A stretch of 64,000 nucleotides of DNA. It comes from Streptoalloteichus hindustanus. Its GTDB lineage: Bacteria; Actinomycetota; Actinomycetes; Mycobacteriales; Pseudonocardiaceae. Below, piece by piece: positions 23,905 to 32,793 of the stretch; the stretch's first letter is position 1, and every line of letters begins with the position of its first letter. Below the pieces are notes generated by a model. The model ran no database searches and was not told the origin of the DNA. It was given only the letters and a program-made list of their open reading frames with translations. The stretch covers positions 558,001-622,000 of the forward strand of contig NZ_FQVN01000006.1 in NCBI RefSeq assembly GCF_900129375.1. The letters are read 5' to 3'. The translations under genes were made by a program, and so were the position numbers.

Positions 23905-26381
23905 TGGTCGGCCACCTCCAGCTTGCGCACGATCTGGGCGATGGCCTCGATGTCCCTCACGAACCGCAAGGGCTCCGGCATCGGGGTCCCGGTCGGGTGG
24001 ACGCCTTCTTGGCACTGCCGGATGAGGTCCACCGCCGCGGGCCCGCAGCGTCTGCACAGCTCGCGGTAGACCTCGCTCGCCGTCCTCGACGAGTCCCCGA
24101 AGAGTCCCAGGGCGGCGATGTCCGTCAGCTTGACGGCGGCCGTGACGGTCTTCTCCGCCTCGTGCTCGGTCAGTCCGGCACGGTGCAGCCGCAGCCAGGC
24201 GGCCTCGGAAAAGGCACGTTCCAGGACAGTGCGGCAGAGACCAGGCAGCACGTGCGTCAGGGCCGCTGGCGGCAGATTTGGCGTACGGGCGAGAGCGTGT
24301 GCGTCGCTCAGCGCCTGGACGACCGGGTCGGTCACCCGGCGCACGGTCACCGTCGAGCGCGCCTGCCGCTCCACCTCCAGGACCGTCACCGGAAGTTCCT
24401 GGTTGGTGAAGGCCCGCTGGAGCCGCGTGTCGTGGGTGAAGACGACGACTTGGCGGGTCTCACCGAGGTGGTGCAGGACCTTCGCGAGGCCGTGGACCTT
24501 CGCGGGGTCCATGGACTGCACGGGGTCGTCAATCACGACGAACCCGAAAGGGCTGCCTGGTGCGGCGGCACGTGGCAGGAAGAGCGAGAGCGCGAGTGAG
24601 TGCAGCTCGCCCTGGCTCATGACGCCCAGCGCGGCGGCCTCCGTACCGTCCACGGACACGTCCATCACGAGCTTGCGCACGGCGGCCTTCTCGCTGCCGG
24701 TCAGGCGCACGGAACGCAGGTCGACGTTGCTCTGCTGACGCAGTTCCTCCCAGACCCGCTGTGAGTGGTCCTCGAAGGGCCGCAGCCGTTCCTCGCGCAG
24801 TTCGGCACACGCCTCCTTGAGCCACTTGCGGGCCGTCCTAACCTGGCGCAGCCGGGGCCTGCCCTCGTACGCGGTCCGGGCCCGGCCGAGCCAAGCGGCG
24901 AGGCGGGTGACGCAGCGCCGCCAGTTTTCGTCGAGCTCCTCCAGTTCCTGGGCGGCCTCCTCGCGCAGGGCAGCGCAGGTGTCGGCGAGGACGAGCGCGG
25001 CGGTCTCGGCGTGGGCTGCGAGCCGCTCGGCATCGTCGATCTCCCGGCAGGCCGCCCACTTCTTCCACGGAACGGCCAGCGGGGCGGGCAGCCAGGCGGG
25101 GACCAGCGTGACGAGGTATCGGACGGCGTCCATCGCCTCCCGCAGCTTGGTGCGGGCTTCCTGCGCGGCTGCTGCATCGCACCGCAAGACCGCCACCTGC
25201 TCGGCGGCCCGCTCGGCCCATTCCTCGTCGAGCGGCCGGTCGGCCCCGCACACCGGGCAGATGTCCTCGTTCGCATGCCGGCGGCTGTGGTCCAAGGCCC
25301 TGGACAGCAGTTCGGCGCGCTGGTGGGCGTCCTCGGCACCCGAGGCGCGCACGTCGTTTAGTGCGGCGATGGCCTTACGCAGCCGGTCCACCGCCGTACC
25401 GACCGCGTCGAGGTCGGGACCGGACAGCTCGACAATCGCGCGCAGTTCCCGAAGGTGCTCGTCGTCCGCATCAGGCAGTCCGGTCACGAGGGCGTCCAGC
25501 ACCCCGAAGTCGGGCGTCCCCGACGCGCTGACAGCCGCGAGCGCGCGTGCCGCCCTGGGATCGTCCAGCGCGGAGAGCGCCTCGACGAGGACGGGCAGCT
25601 CCGCCTCGACCGCCTTCACCGCCGTGTTGAGCTCCTTCTCGACGGCCTGGAGCCGCTCGTCCGCGGCCGTCAGCTCGCCGAGTCCGAGGATGGTGGCGAT
25701 CGAGTCGTACAGCTCGCTGGGCCTGCCGCTGATGACCTTGTCGAGTTCGTGGTACGACAGGAAGGGCCGGTAGTCGTGCAGCGCCCGCTCCCAGCCAGCC
25801 TCCTTGAAGGGCCGCCGTCCCTGCCCCGGTCGCTTGAACTCGACCTCGGGAGCCGTGACGTCGCCGCGCGACCAGGTGCACGTCAGAGTGGACGGCTTGG
25901 CGTCGCCCGCAGCAGAGAGGCGGACCTCGACCTTGGGCTCGCCCCCGTCGTGCAGGTTGCGCCAGTGCCGGCGCCATACCTCACCGCGCTGCTTGTCGAG
26001 GCGGGCGGTCCGTCCGGTGAACGCGGTCTCGACGCCCTCGGCGAAGCTGGACTTCCCCGAACCGTTGCGCCCCATCACGAGAGTGACACCGGGCTTCGCG
26101 GTCAGCGGCAGACGCGCCTTGCGGCCGATGCCGCGGAAGCCGGCGACGCTGATGGATTCGAGGAACATCCGCTGATCGGGGCGCGGGCCTGCTGACGCGC
26201 CCGCACCAGTTCCCGCCTCGCCCAGCGCCTCGCGGAGCATCGCCTTGACTCCCTCGGGGAGGGTGGACGCTTCGAGGCGGCTGGCCAGCTGGGAGAGCGT
26301 CGATGGGCTGCCGCTGCCGGGGTCCTGTCCGGTCTGCGCGATGTGCTCCGGGCGCTTGTGGTGCTCAAGGTCTTCCGTCAT
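23901..26381 (-). CDS. SbcC/Rad50-like AAA ATPase with zinc-hook motif (putative defence ATPase)
   Basis: An 826-residue ABC/SMC-type ATPase. Domains in order: a variable acidic N-terminus, ATPase head 1 with Walker A GRNGSGKS (104-111), long helical regions about 240-370 and 380-545 flanking a CPVC zinc-hook-like motif (375-378), then ATPase head 2 with signature MSQGELHSLAL (588-598) and Walker B FVVIDDPVQSMD (614-625). A C-terminal helical region of about 130 residues follows. The arms are shorter than in SbcC. Such proteins sense or bind DNA ends, and in defence islands they drive an attached effector; RloC is the type I RM-linked example, but its nuclease signature was not seen here. The gene has its own promoter region and shares an operator-like palindrome with the hsd operon. 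Confidence 0.8.
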   Translation of the reverse strand: MTEDLEHHKRPEHIAQTGQDPGSGSPSTLSQLASRLEASTLPEGVKAMLREALGEAGTGAGASAGPRPDQRMFLESISVAGFRGIGRKARLPLTAKPGVTLVMGRNGSGKSSFAEGVETAFTGRTARLDKQRGEVWRRHWRNLHDGGEPKVEVRLSAAGDAKPSTLTCTWSRGDVTAPEVEFKRPGQGRRPFKEAGWERALHDYRPFLSYHELDKVISGRPSELYDSIATILGLGELTAADERLQAVEKELNTAVKAVEAELPVLVEALSALDDPRAARALAAVSASGTPDFGVLDALVTGLPDADDEHLRELRAIVELSGPDLDAVGTAVDRLRKAIAALNDVRASGAEDAHQRAELLSRALDHSRRHANEDICPVCGADRPLDEEWAERAAEQVAVLRCDAAAAQEARTKLREAMDAVRYLVTLVPAWLPAPLAVPWKKWAACREIDDAERLAAHAETAALVLADTCAALREEAAQELEELDENWRRCVTRLAAWLGRARTAYEGRPRLRQVRTARKWLKEACAELREERLRPFEDHSQRVWEELRQQSNVDLRSVRLTGSEKAAVRKLVMDVSVDGTEAAALGVMSQGELHSLALSLFLPRAAAPGSPFGFVVIDDPVQSMDPAKVHGLAKVLHHLGETRQVVVFTHDTRLQRAFTNQELPVTVLEVERQARSTVTVRRVTDPVVQALSDAHALARTPNLPPAALTHVLPGLCRTVLERAFSEAAWLRLHRAGLTEHEAEKTVTAAVKLTDIAALGLFGDSSRTASEVYRELCRRCGPAAVDLIRQCQEGVHPTGTPMPEPLRFVRDIEAIAQIVRKLEVADQ

Positions 26382-26530
26382 GGCGCTCTCCGCCCTCTTG
26401 TGGTTCGTTCCGGTGGGGTCGGCCGGGCGGACGCGGTAAGCGAGAGGGGGTGAGCCTCCGACGATTCGCGAGCCCGGTACGACGGGACAGACGTTAGGGA
26501 CGGAGGATTGCCGCAATCCACTTATTCAGC

Positions 26531-26546
26531 GATAACCTGGGTTATC
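26531..26546 (-). promoter_or_regulatory. 16-bp palindromic operator upstream of ATPase gene
   Basis: GATAACCTGGGTTATC, palindromic but for the central pair, lies 150 bases upstream of the ATPase start. Read on the minus strand it lies between a weak TTACGA (-35) and TGAATA (-10), so a bound repressor would block RNA polymerase. The same sequence with a perfect centre lies upstream of the hsd operon. Confidence 0.65.
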
Positions 26547-26686
26547 GTAATTCGAATACTTTCGACGCGAGTTGACGCCCGAGGAGCGCTTCGCGCCCAT
26601 ACCGTCTTGTCGACTGGATGACGAGTGCACCGATTACCATCGCCGGGCAGAACGTCACCGATATGACTGGATCGAGCACACCTGGC

Positions 26687-26722
26687 CGTGATGGGCGGGC
26701 GGCACTCGGCCCGCCCATCACG
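26687..26722 (-). terminator. terminator-like hairpin after hsdR
   Basis: A 14-bp perfect stem, CGTGATGGGCGGGC (26687-26700) with GCCCGCCCATCACG (26709-26722), and an 8-base loop. It starts 7 bases past the hsdR stop and separates the hsd operon from the ATPase operon. Confidence 0.75.
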
Positions 26723-26729
26723 TTCCTGC

Positions 26730-29700
26730 CTACTTCGCGGCAGGCGCCCACAGGGCGGCCACGATCTCCATCTGCTTCAGGACGAGGTCGACCGCCTCGC
26801 GCTCCTCCTCCGGCGGGTACTCGAACATCGCCAGCACGCGGCGGATGCGGGTGCGCAACTTGGCCCGGACGGGCTCGCGGGAGAGCCAGTCGACGGAGAG
26901 GTTCTTCCGGATGTCCTTGACCAGGGCTCGGGCGATCTTGGCGAGCGTGTCCTGGCCGCCCTCCACCAGCTCGGCCATGTTCTTCTGGGCGACCGCGTCG
27001 TAGAAGGCCAGCTCCGCGTGGCTGAGTGGCGGGTCGAACTGCTCACCACGGCGGGCCTCCGCCGACACCTCCCTGGCCAGGGCGGCGAGTTCGGCGATGA
27101 CCCGGGCGCTGGTGAGCTGCTGGAGCATGTACCGCTTCATCAGGTCGTCGAGGCGCTTGGAGAAGCTCTCGTTGCGGACGACGTTGTGCTTGGTCACCTC
27201 GCGCATCTTCTGCTGGATCAGGCGGCGCAGCGCCTCGGCGACCAGGTGCGGAGTCTCGGAGTTCGCCAGCTTGCGCAGCTGCGCCTCGTTGATGCGGGTG
27301 ATGTCCAGCCTGCCGATCCCGGCCTCCGCGTACAGATCGGTGATCTCGTCGGCGTCGACGACCGAGGCCGCCAATGCCTGGAGGTAGCGCTGCACCTCGA
27401 CACTGAGCGGCTGCCCGCTCGCCTCGCGCTGCGCCGCGTCGAGCTTGATCATCCAGGCCCGGACCTCGCTGAAGAAGGCGATGTCGCGGCGCCAGTCGTC
27501 CATGTCCACGCAACGCTCGACGATGACGCGGCTCATCGCGCAGAGGCGGTAGAAGCGGTCGAGCCGGGCGGCGCTGTCCTTGAAGCGGACGGAGAGCGGC
27601 TTGGCACCGGGCTCGACCTGGTTGCCAGGGTTTGTCGGGTCACGCAGGAAGTCGGCGGTCAGGCGCAGTGCGCGTCTGCGGGAGTCGGGACGGCCGGTGT
27701 CGGCCAGCCATTCTTTCCAGCGGCACCCGGCCAGCAGTCCCCTGATGGTCGACAGCTCGTTCTTGACCTCGGTGATGGCCCGCTCGATGTCCGCGCCGAG
27801 CGTCTGATCCTTGCGGTCCTGGTCGGAGTACTCGCGCAGGGCTTTGTTGAGGTTGTCGGTGAGGGGCGCGTAGCCGACGAGGAGGCCGTCCTGCTTGCCC
27901 CGGAAGCGACGGTTGACGCGGGCCAGGGCCTGCATCAGGTTGGCGCCCTGCATGGGGCGGTCCATGTACAAGGTGTGGATGGGCGGCGCGTCGTAACCGG
28001 TGAGCAGCATCGAGTGGACGATGAGCAGTTCCAGCTCGTCGTCCGGGTCCTTGGCGCGAGCCTGGACGACCTTCTGCTGGGACGGCCGCAGGGCGTGCTC
28101 GCGCAGGTGCTCCCCGTCAGAGGGGTCACTGTGGAAGACGATCTTCATGACGCCCTGGTCGGCTTCCGTGCCCACCCATTCCGGCCGCCGCTCGGCCAGC
28201 GCGTCGAAGAGCCGTACGCAGATGTCGCGGGTGGCGCAGACGACCATCGCCTTGCCGGGGCCGCCGATGTCGGGCTTGACCAGTTCGCGGCGCCGCTCCC
28301 AGTGGGCGATCAGGTCGTCGGCGAGCTTCGCTATCCGGTCAGGGGCACCGTAGACGGTGTTCATCGTCGTGGCGTACTTGATGGCACGGCGGCGTTCGGC
28401 GTCGTCCATGCCCTCGGTGAGGCTGTTGGCCTGCTCGTCGAGCGTGTTCGGGTCGACGTCCTTGGGCAGGTTGACCTCGATGACGCGCGGTTCGTGGAAC
28501 ACGCGGACCGTGGCCCCGTCGTCGACGGCGCGCTTCAAGTCGTAGACGTCGATGTAGTCGCCGAAGACGGCCCGGGTGTCGGCCTCGGCCTTGGAGATCG
28601 GCGTGCCGGTGAAGGCGAGCAGGGTGGCGTACGGGAGGGCGTCGCGCAGGTGGCGGGCGTACCCGTCGAGGCTGTCGTAGTGCGAGCGGTGCGCCTCGTC
28701 GACGATCACCAGGATGTTGCGCCGCTCGGACAGGAGCGGGTGGGACTTGCCGGCCCGCTTCTCCTCCTTGCTCAGGCCGAACTTCTGGAGGGTGGTGAAG
28801 ATGATCCCCCCGACGGTACGGCTCTTCAGCTCAGTGCGCAGTTCCTCACGGGTGTTGACCTGGATGGGTTCCTGCCCGAGAAGGGTCTTGCTGTCCCGGA
28901 AGGTGTCGTAGAGCTGGTCGTCGAGGTCGTTGCGGTCGGTGATGACGACGATGGTGGGGTTGTTCAGGGCGGGGTGGCGGGAGATGAGGGCGGACGTTTC
29001 CACCATCTCCTCCGACTTGCCCGCGCCCTGCGTGTGCCAGACGACGCCGGCCTGCCCGGTTGACCGGGACGCCTCGACGACCGCTTTCACCGCCTTGTTG
29101 ACCGCGAAGTACTGGTGCGGTTTCGCGATGCGCTTGCCAGAGAGGGACTCGCCGGGTTTGGGCGGCGGGAAGTTGACGAAGTTGCGGGTGAGGGAGAGGA
29201 ACCGGACCTGTGTGAACAGACCGTGCAGCGCCAGGTTCAGTGCGTCGAGGCCGTCGTAGCCGGGCTCGGTGGTGTCGACGCGCTCACCGTCGTGGTCGAC
29301 GTTCCAGGGCGCGAAGTGCTCGTACGGTGTGAAGATTGTGCCGTACTTGGCGGTTATGCCGTCCGAGAGCAGGCAGAGCACGTTGTAGCGGAACGCGATC
29401 GGGAACTCCGAGACATAGGTCTGGAGTTGGGCGTGCGCGGACTTCAGGGTCGCGTTCTCGTCGGACGCGCTCTTCAACTCGACGACGGCCAGGGGCAGGC
29501 CGTTGACGTAGAGGACGATGTCGAAGCGGCGGTGGCTACCGTCGGTTTCTCGGACGATGACCTGGTTGACGGCGAGGTAGCTGTTCGCGTCGGGGTCCGT
29601 AAAGTCAACGAGGCGCACGGTCGGGGTCTGCTCGGCGCCGAACTCGTCGGTGTAGGTCAGCCGGATGCCGGCGGTGAGATACTCGTGCGCCTGCCGGTTC

Positions 29701-29990
29701 TCCGCGTACGCCTCGCGGGAGGCGGGGTCGGTGGCGATGCGGAGGGCTTCGTGGGCGGCGGTGGCGGTCAGCTCCGGGTTCAGCTTCTCGATGGCCGCTT
29801 GGAGTTCGTCGTGCAGGATCAGGTCGCCCCAGTCGCGGCGGTGGCCGGTGCCGGGGGCGACGTCTTTGCCGGCTTTTACCTCCCAGGCGAGCTCTCCCAG
29901 TTCGTCCAGGGCGAGGTGTTCCCAGGTGGCCTCGGTCATCTTGGCGTCGAGGTGGGCGGGAAGCTGCTCGCTGACGCTTTCGGCGGTCAT
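26730..29990 (-). CDS. hsdR: type I restriction endonuclease subunit R
   Basis: A 1086-residue motor-nuclease of the type I complex (R2M2S). The N-terminal nuclease domain has the PD-(D/E)xK core Asp157...Glu171-Leu-Lys173 (RFDIVLYVNGLPLAVVELK). The SF2 translocase follows, with Walker A GAGKS (322-326), DEAH box (431-434) and motif III TGTP. The C-terminal helical region binds the methylase core. The length is normal and no frameshift is seen. The ATG has GAGGA upstream and overlaps the hsdS stop as ATGA, so production is coupled to the specificity subunit. It cleaves unmodified DNA after translocation. It appears fully functional. Confidence 0.95.
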   Translation of the reverse strand: MTAESVSEQLPAHLDAKMTEATWEHLALDELGELAWEVKAGKDVAPGTGHRRDWGDLILHDELQAAIEKLNPELTATAAHEALRIATDPASREAYAENRQAHEYLTAGIRLTYTDEFGAEQTPTVRLVDFTDPDANSYLAVNQVIVRETDGSHRRFDIVLYVNGLPLAVVELKSASDENATLKSAHAQLQTYVSEFPIAFRYNVLCLLSDGITAKYGTIFTPYEHFAPWNVDHDGERVDTTEPGYDGLDALNLALHGLFTQVRFLSLTRNFVNFPPPKPGESLSGKRIAKPHQYFAVNKAVKAVVEASRSTGQAGVVWHTQGAGKSEEMVETSALISRHPALNNPTIVVITDRNDLDDQLYDTFRDSKTLLGQEPIQVNTREELRTELKSRTVGGIIFTTLQKFGLSKEEKRAGKSHPLLSERRNILVIVDEAHRSHYDSLDGYARHLRDALPYATLLAFTGTPISKAEADTRAVFGDYIDVYDLKRAVDDGATVRVFHEPRVIEVNLPKDVDPNTLDEQANSLTEGMDDAERRRAIKYATTMNTVYGAPDRIAKLADDLIAHWERRRELVKPDIGGPGKAMVVCATRDICVRLFDALAERRPEWVGTEADQGVMKIVFHSDPSDGEHLREHALRPSQQKVVQARAKDPDDELELLIVHSMLLTGYDAPPIHTLYMDRPMQGANLMQALARVNRRFRGKQDGLLVGYAPLTDNLNKALREYSDQDRKDQTLGADIERAITEVKNELSTIRGLLAGCRWKEWLADTGRPDSRRRALRLTADFLRDPTNPGNQVEPGAKPLSVRFKDSAARLDRFYRLCAMSRVIVERCVDMDDWRRDIAFFSEVRAWMIKLDAAQREASGQPLSVEVQRYLQALAASVVDADEITDLYAEAGIGRLDITRINEAQLRKLANSETPHLVAEALRRLIQQKMREVTKHNVVRNESFSKRLDDLMKRYMLQQLTSARVIAELAALAREVSAEARRGEQFDPPLSHAELAFYDAVAQKNMAELVEGGQDTLAKIARALVKDIRKNLSVDWLSREPVRAKLRTRIRRVLAMFEYPPEEEREAVDLVLKQMEIVAALWAPAAK

Positions 29991-31111
29991 AGGGCGTCCT
30001 CCACAATCTTCTCAGCGTCACGGACGCGGAGCTTGCCGGACATCAGCTGGGGGAGAAGGGTGTCGCGGAGGCGTGCAAGGGTGCGCGACTCACGCGCAAG
30101 TGACCGGATGTGCGCAAAAAAATTAGACGCCATTTTTCCGAATTCGGTAAGCAATTTTTCGTCAGGGCGGATTACTTGGAAGTTTGCCAGATCGGCGGCG
30201 GCGACACGCTGGCGCCCTGATGAGCCGACCATGTTTCGGATGGCGTGTTCGCGGAATCTCCTATTGCGCGCAAGGAAATAGCTAAATTCGGGTGGCACCC
30301 CCTGGGTCGAGCGCATCACGATAAATTCCGTGGAGCCGACGCCAACTTCACCTTTTTTCATGAAGTCGACATAACCTGTCTTGCCGTTCTCTAGGCACGG
30401 AGTAATGCGAGCCAGGAGCGTGTCGCTGTTCTCGAATCGAGTTCCCCCCTTTGGTTCCCTTCTTGTCCAGGTGTTGATGGCCGCGCGATTCGTGGAGAGG
30501 GCGGCCATGTCCACGTAGATGGCTTCCGGGGATGGTTTCGCGACCTTCGGGTTGAAATGTACGAGATCGGTCACAGGTACAGAATTTTCGGGGTCTGGCT
30601 CGGTTTCCAGGCCCATGCGCTCGACCTGCAATATGAGCAACTGCTCATATGTAGTGGAGATGCGCTCGTTGACCGCGATCTTGTCGTCCAGTGCCCCGAG
30701 TGTAGCGGCGATAGCCCTTTGTTCCGTTGGCTCAGGCAAGGAAATCTTAATCTGAGTGATGTAGTTTCGATTGAGCATGGGCTGGGCAGCCCCAGAATTA
30801 TAACCAGAAAAATCGATCTGGTCGAGCAGGTAATAAGCGAACCTTGGGTCATTGCCCTGAAAATCTGTTACGTAGAGGGCTGTGTTGAGCGGCCAGAAAT
30901 CCACATTGCAATATGTTGCCTTTCCCATGGACGCCCCGGCGCGTCCTAGTACAACTCCCGGCGCCTTGACGATCGCCGTGTCATGCGTGCCGCTTCGGCC
31001 TGCGGCGCCCATGACAGGCACACTTCCAGGCATCCTTCGCGAAGTTGGAAGGTCGTGACCACGCTGGAGCTTGACCAACTGGTCCAAGGTTGTCTGGCGC
31101 CACTCAGACAT
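29987..31111 (-). CDS. hsdS: type I restriction specificity subunit S
   Basis: A 374-residue subunit with two target-recognition domains separated by conserved helical spacers. TRD1 spans about 1-125, and its spacer contains PTEQRAIAATLGALDDKIAV, a classic HsdS signature. TRD2 spans about 175-325, with the distal spacer LRDTLLPQLMSGKLRV. The first TRD ends with PMLNRNYITQIKISLPEP. DNA for parts of the TRDs (about 30.1-30.95 kb) is visibly more AT-rich than hsdM or hsdR, the usual mark of exchange of recognition modules. The bipartite target sequence cannot be predicted. The start overlaps hsdM by 8 bases. Confidence 0.93.
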   Translation of the reverse strand: MSEWRQTTLDQLVKLQRGHDLPTSRRMPGSVPVMGAAGRSGTHDTAIVKAPGVVLGRAGASMGKATYCNVDFWPLNTALYVTDFQGNDPRFAYYLLDQIDFSGYNSGAAQPMLNRNYITQIKISLPEPTEQRAIAATLGALDDKIAVNERISTTYEQLLILQVERMGLETEPDPENSVPVTDLVHFNPKVAKPSPEAIYVDMAALSTNRAAINTWTRREPKGGTRFENSDTLLARITPCLENGKTGYVDFMKKGEVGVGSTEFIVMRSTQGVPPEFSYFLARNRRFREHAIRNMVGSSGRQRVAAADLANFQVIRPDEKLLTEFGKMASNFFAHIRSLARESRTLARLRDTLLPQLMSGKLRVRDAEKIVEDAL

Positions 31112-32744
31112 CGAGCCTCCCCAGCTGCTCCCGCACCACCGCGTCCAGCCGCGCTGACTCGTCCAGTTGCTCGAACAGCTCCTTCGTCAGCCGCGCAATC
31201 CGCTCTTCCACCGGCTCCGCGTCCGGGTCCTCCTCGGCCTGTGCCGCCCCCACGTACCGCCCTGGGGTCAGCACGTAGTCGTTCTTCTTGATCTCCTCGA
31301 TCGTCGCGCTGTAGCAGTAGCCCGGCACGTCCTCGTACGTGAGGCCCTTGTTCTTCGCCGACTTGGTGCCGCGCCACACGTGGTACGTATCGGAGATCTT
31401 CTCCAGATCCTCGTCCGTGAGGATCCGCTCCGTGCGGTCGACCATCGTGCCCATCGAGCGGGCGTCGATGAACAGCACCCGGCTGCGCCGATCGGCCAGG
31501 GCCTTCGCGCCCTGCGGGGACTTGTCCTTTGTCAGGAACCACAGGCACGCCGGGATGGCCGTTGTGCGGAACAGGTTGCCCGGCAGCGCGATCATGCAGG
31601 AGACCAGGTCCGCCTCGACCATCGCGGCGCGGATCTCGCCCTCGCCCGACTGCTTGGACGACATCGAGCCGTTGGACAGGACCACGCCCGCGCTGCCCCG
31701 GTCGCCCAGCTTGGAGACGATGTGCTGGAGCCAGGCGTAGTTGGCGTTCGACTGGGGTGGTACCCCGTACTTCCAACGCCGGTCGTCCGTCTTCCTCGCC
31801 CAGTCGGACATGTTGAACGGCGGGTTGGCCATCACGAAGTCGGCCTTGAGGTCGGGGTGCTTGTCCTCGGCGAAGGTGTCCGCCCAGCGGTCGCCGATGC
31901 CCTTGGGGTCCATGCCGTGGATGGCGAGGTTCATCTTCGCCAGGCGCCAGGTGCGTTCGTTGGCCTCCTGACCGTAGATCGCGATGTCGTGCGTGTGGTC
32001 CTGGCCCTTCCACTTCTTCACGAACTTGCCGCTCTGGACGAACATGCCGCCCGATCCGCACGCCGGGTCGTACACCCGCCCCTCGTACGGCTCCAGAACC
32101 TCCACGATCAGGCGGACCACGCTCGCCGGGGTGTAGAACTCGCCGGCCCGCTTGCCCTCGGCACGGGCGAACTTCTCCAGGAAGTACTCGTACGTCTCAC
32201 CCAACACGTCCTGCGCCGGGCGGTCGCCGTGGCCGGTGAAGCGGGCGTCGCTGATCAGGTCGACGAGTTCCTTCAGACGCTTCTGGTCGACGTTGTCGCG
32301 GTTGAAGATCTTCGGGAGGACGCCGGTGAGGGCCTTGTTGGCCTTCATCACCTCGTCCATGGCTGTGTCGAGGAGCTTGCCGACGCCGCCTTCCGCGCTG
32401 GCCGCGTTCTCGGAGATGTAGTCCCAGCGGGCGGTCGGGGGCACCCAGAAGACGTTCTTCTCGGTGTACTCGTCCTTGTCCTCCAGGAAGGCCGCGCGGC
32501 GGTGCTCGGGGATCTGGGCCAGCTCGGGGTCGGCGGCCAGTTCCTCGCGGCGTTCGGCGAAGGCGTCGGAGACGTACTTCAGGAAGACCAGGCCGAGCAC
32601 GAACTCCTTGTACTGGGCTGCGTCCATGGAGCCGCGGAGCTTGTCCGCGGCCTTCCACAGGATGTCCTGGATCTCCTTGGTGCTGGAGATGCCGGGCAGT
32701 TCGCCCTGTCCGGCGGCTGCCGCGGCTCGCTTGCGGGGAGGCAT
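31104..32744 (-). CDS. hsdM: type I restriction-modification DNA methyltransferase subunit M
   Basis: A 546-residue N6-adenine methyltransferase. An N-terminal HsdM helical domain (STKEIQDILWKAADKLRGSM and onward) is followed by the catalytic domain, with motif I DPACGSGG (226-233) for SAM and motif IV NPPF (307-310) for the target adenine. The lead-in AGEFYTPASVVRLIVEVL is characteristic. It forms M2S with HsdS to protect host DNA, and adds R for restriction. The length is standard and all motifs are intact. It lies 49 bases downstream of the degenerate methylase gene and overlaps hsdS, so it is part of a four-gene operon. Confidence 0.96.
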   Translation of the reverse strand: MPPRKRAAAAAGQGELPGISSTKEIQDILWKAADKLRGSMDAAQYKEFVLGLVFLKYVSDAFAERREELAADPELAQIPEHRRAAFLEDKDEYTEKNVFWVPPTARWDYISENAASAEGGVGKLLDTAMDEVMKANKALTGVLPKIFNRDNVDQKRLKELVDLISDARFTGHGDRPAQDVLGETYEYFLEKFARAEGKRAGEFYTPASVVRLIVEVLEPYEGRVYDPACGSGGMFVQSGKFVKKWKGQDHTHDIAIYGQEANERTWRLAKMNLAIHGMDPKGIGDRWADTFAEDKHPDLKADFVMANPPFNMSDWARKTDDRRWKYGVPPQSNANYAWLQHIVSKLGDRGSAGVVLSNGSMSSKQSGEGEIRAAMVEADLVSCMIALPGNLFRTTAIPACLWFLTKDKSPQGAKALADRRSRVLFIDARSMGTMVDRTERILTDEDLEKISDTYHVWRGTKSAKNKGLTYEDVPGYCYSATIEEIKKNDYVLTPGRYVGAAQAEEDPDAEPVEERIARLTKELFEQLDESARLDAVVREQLGRLDV

Positions 32745-32793
32745 CGTTCCTTACTTCCTGTTGATGGGTGGATGGGCCTAATCGGTGGATGGG

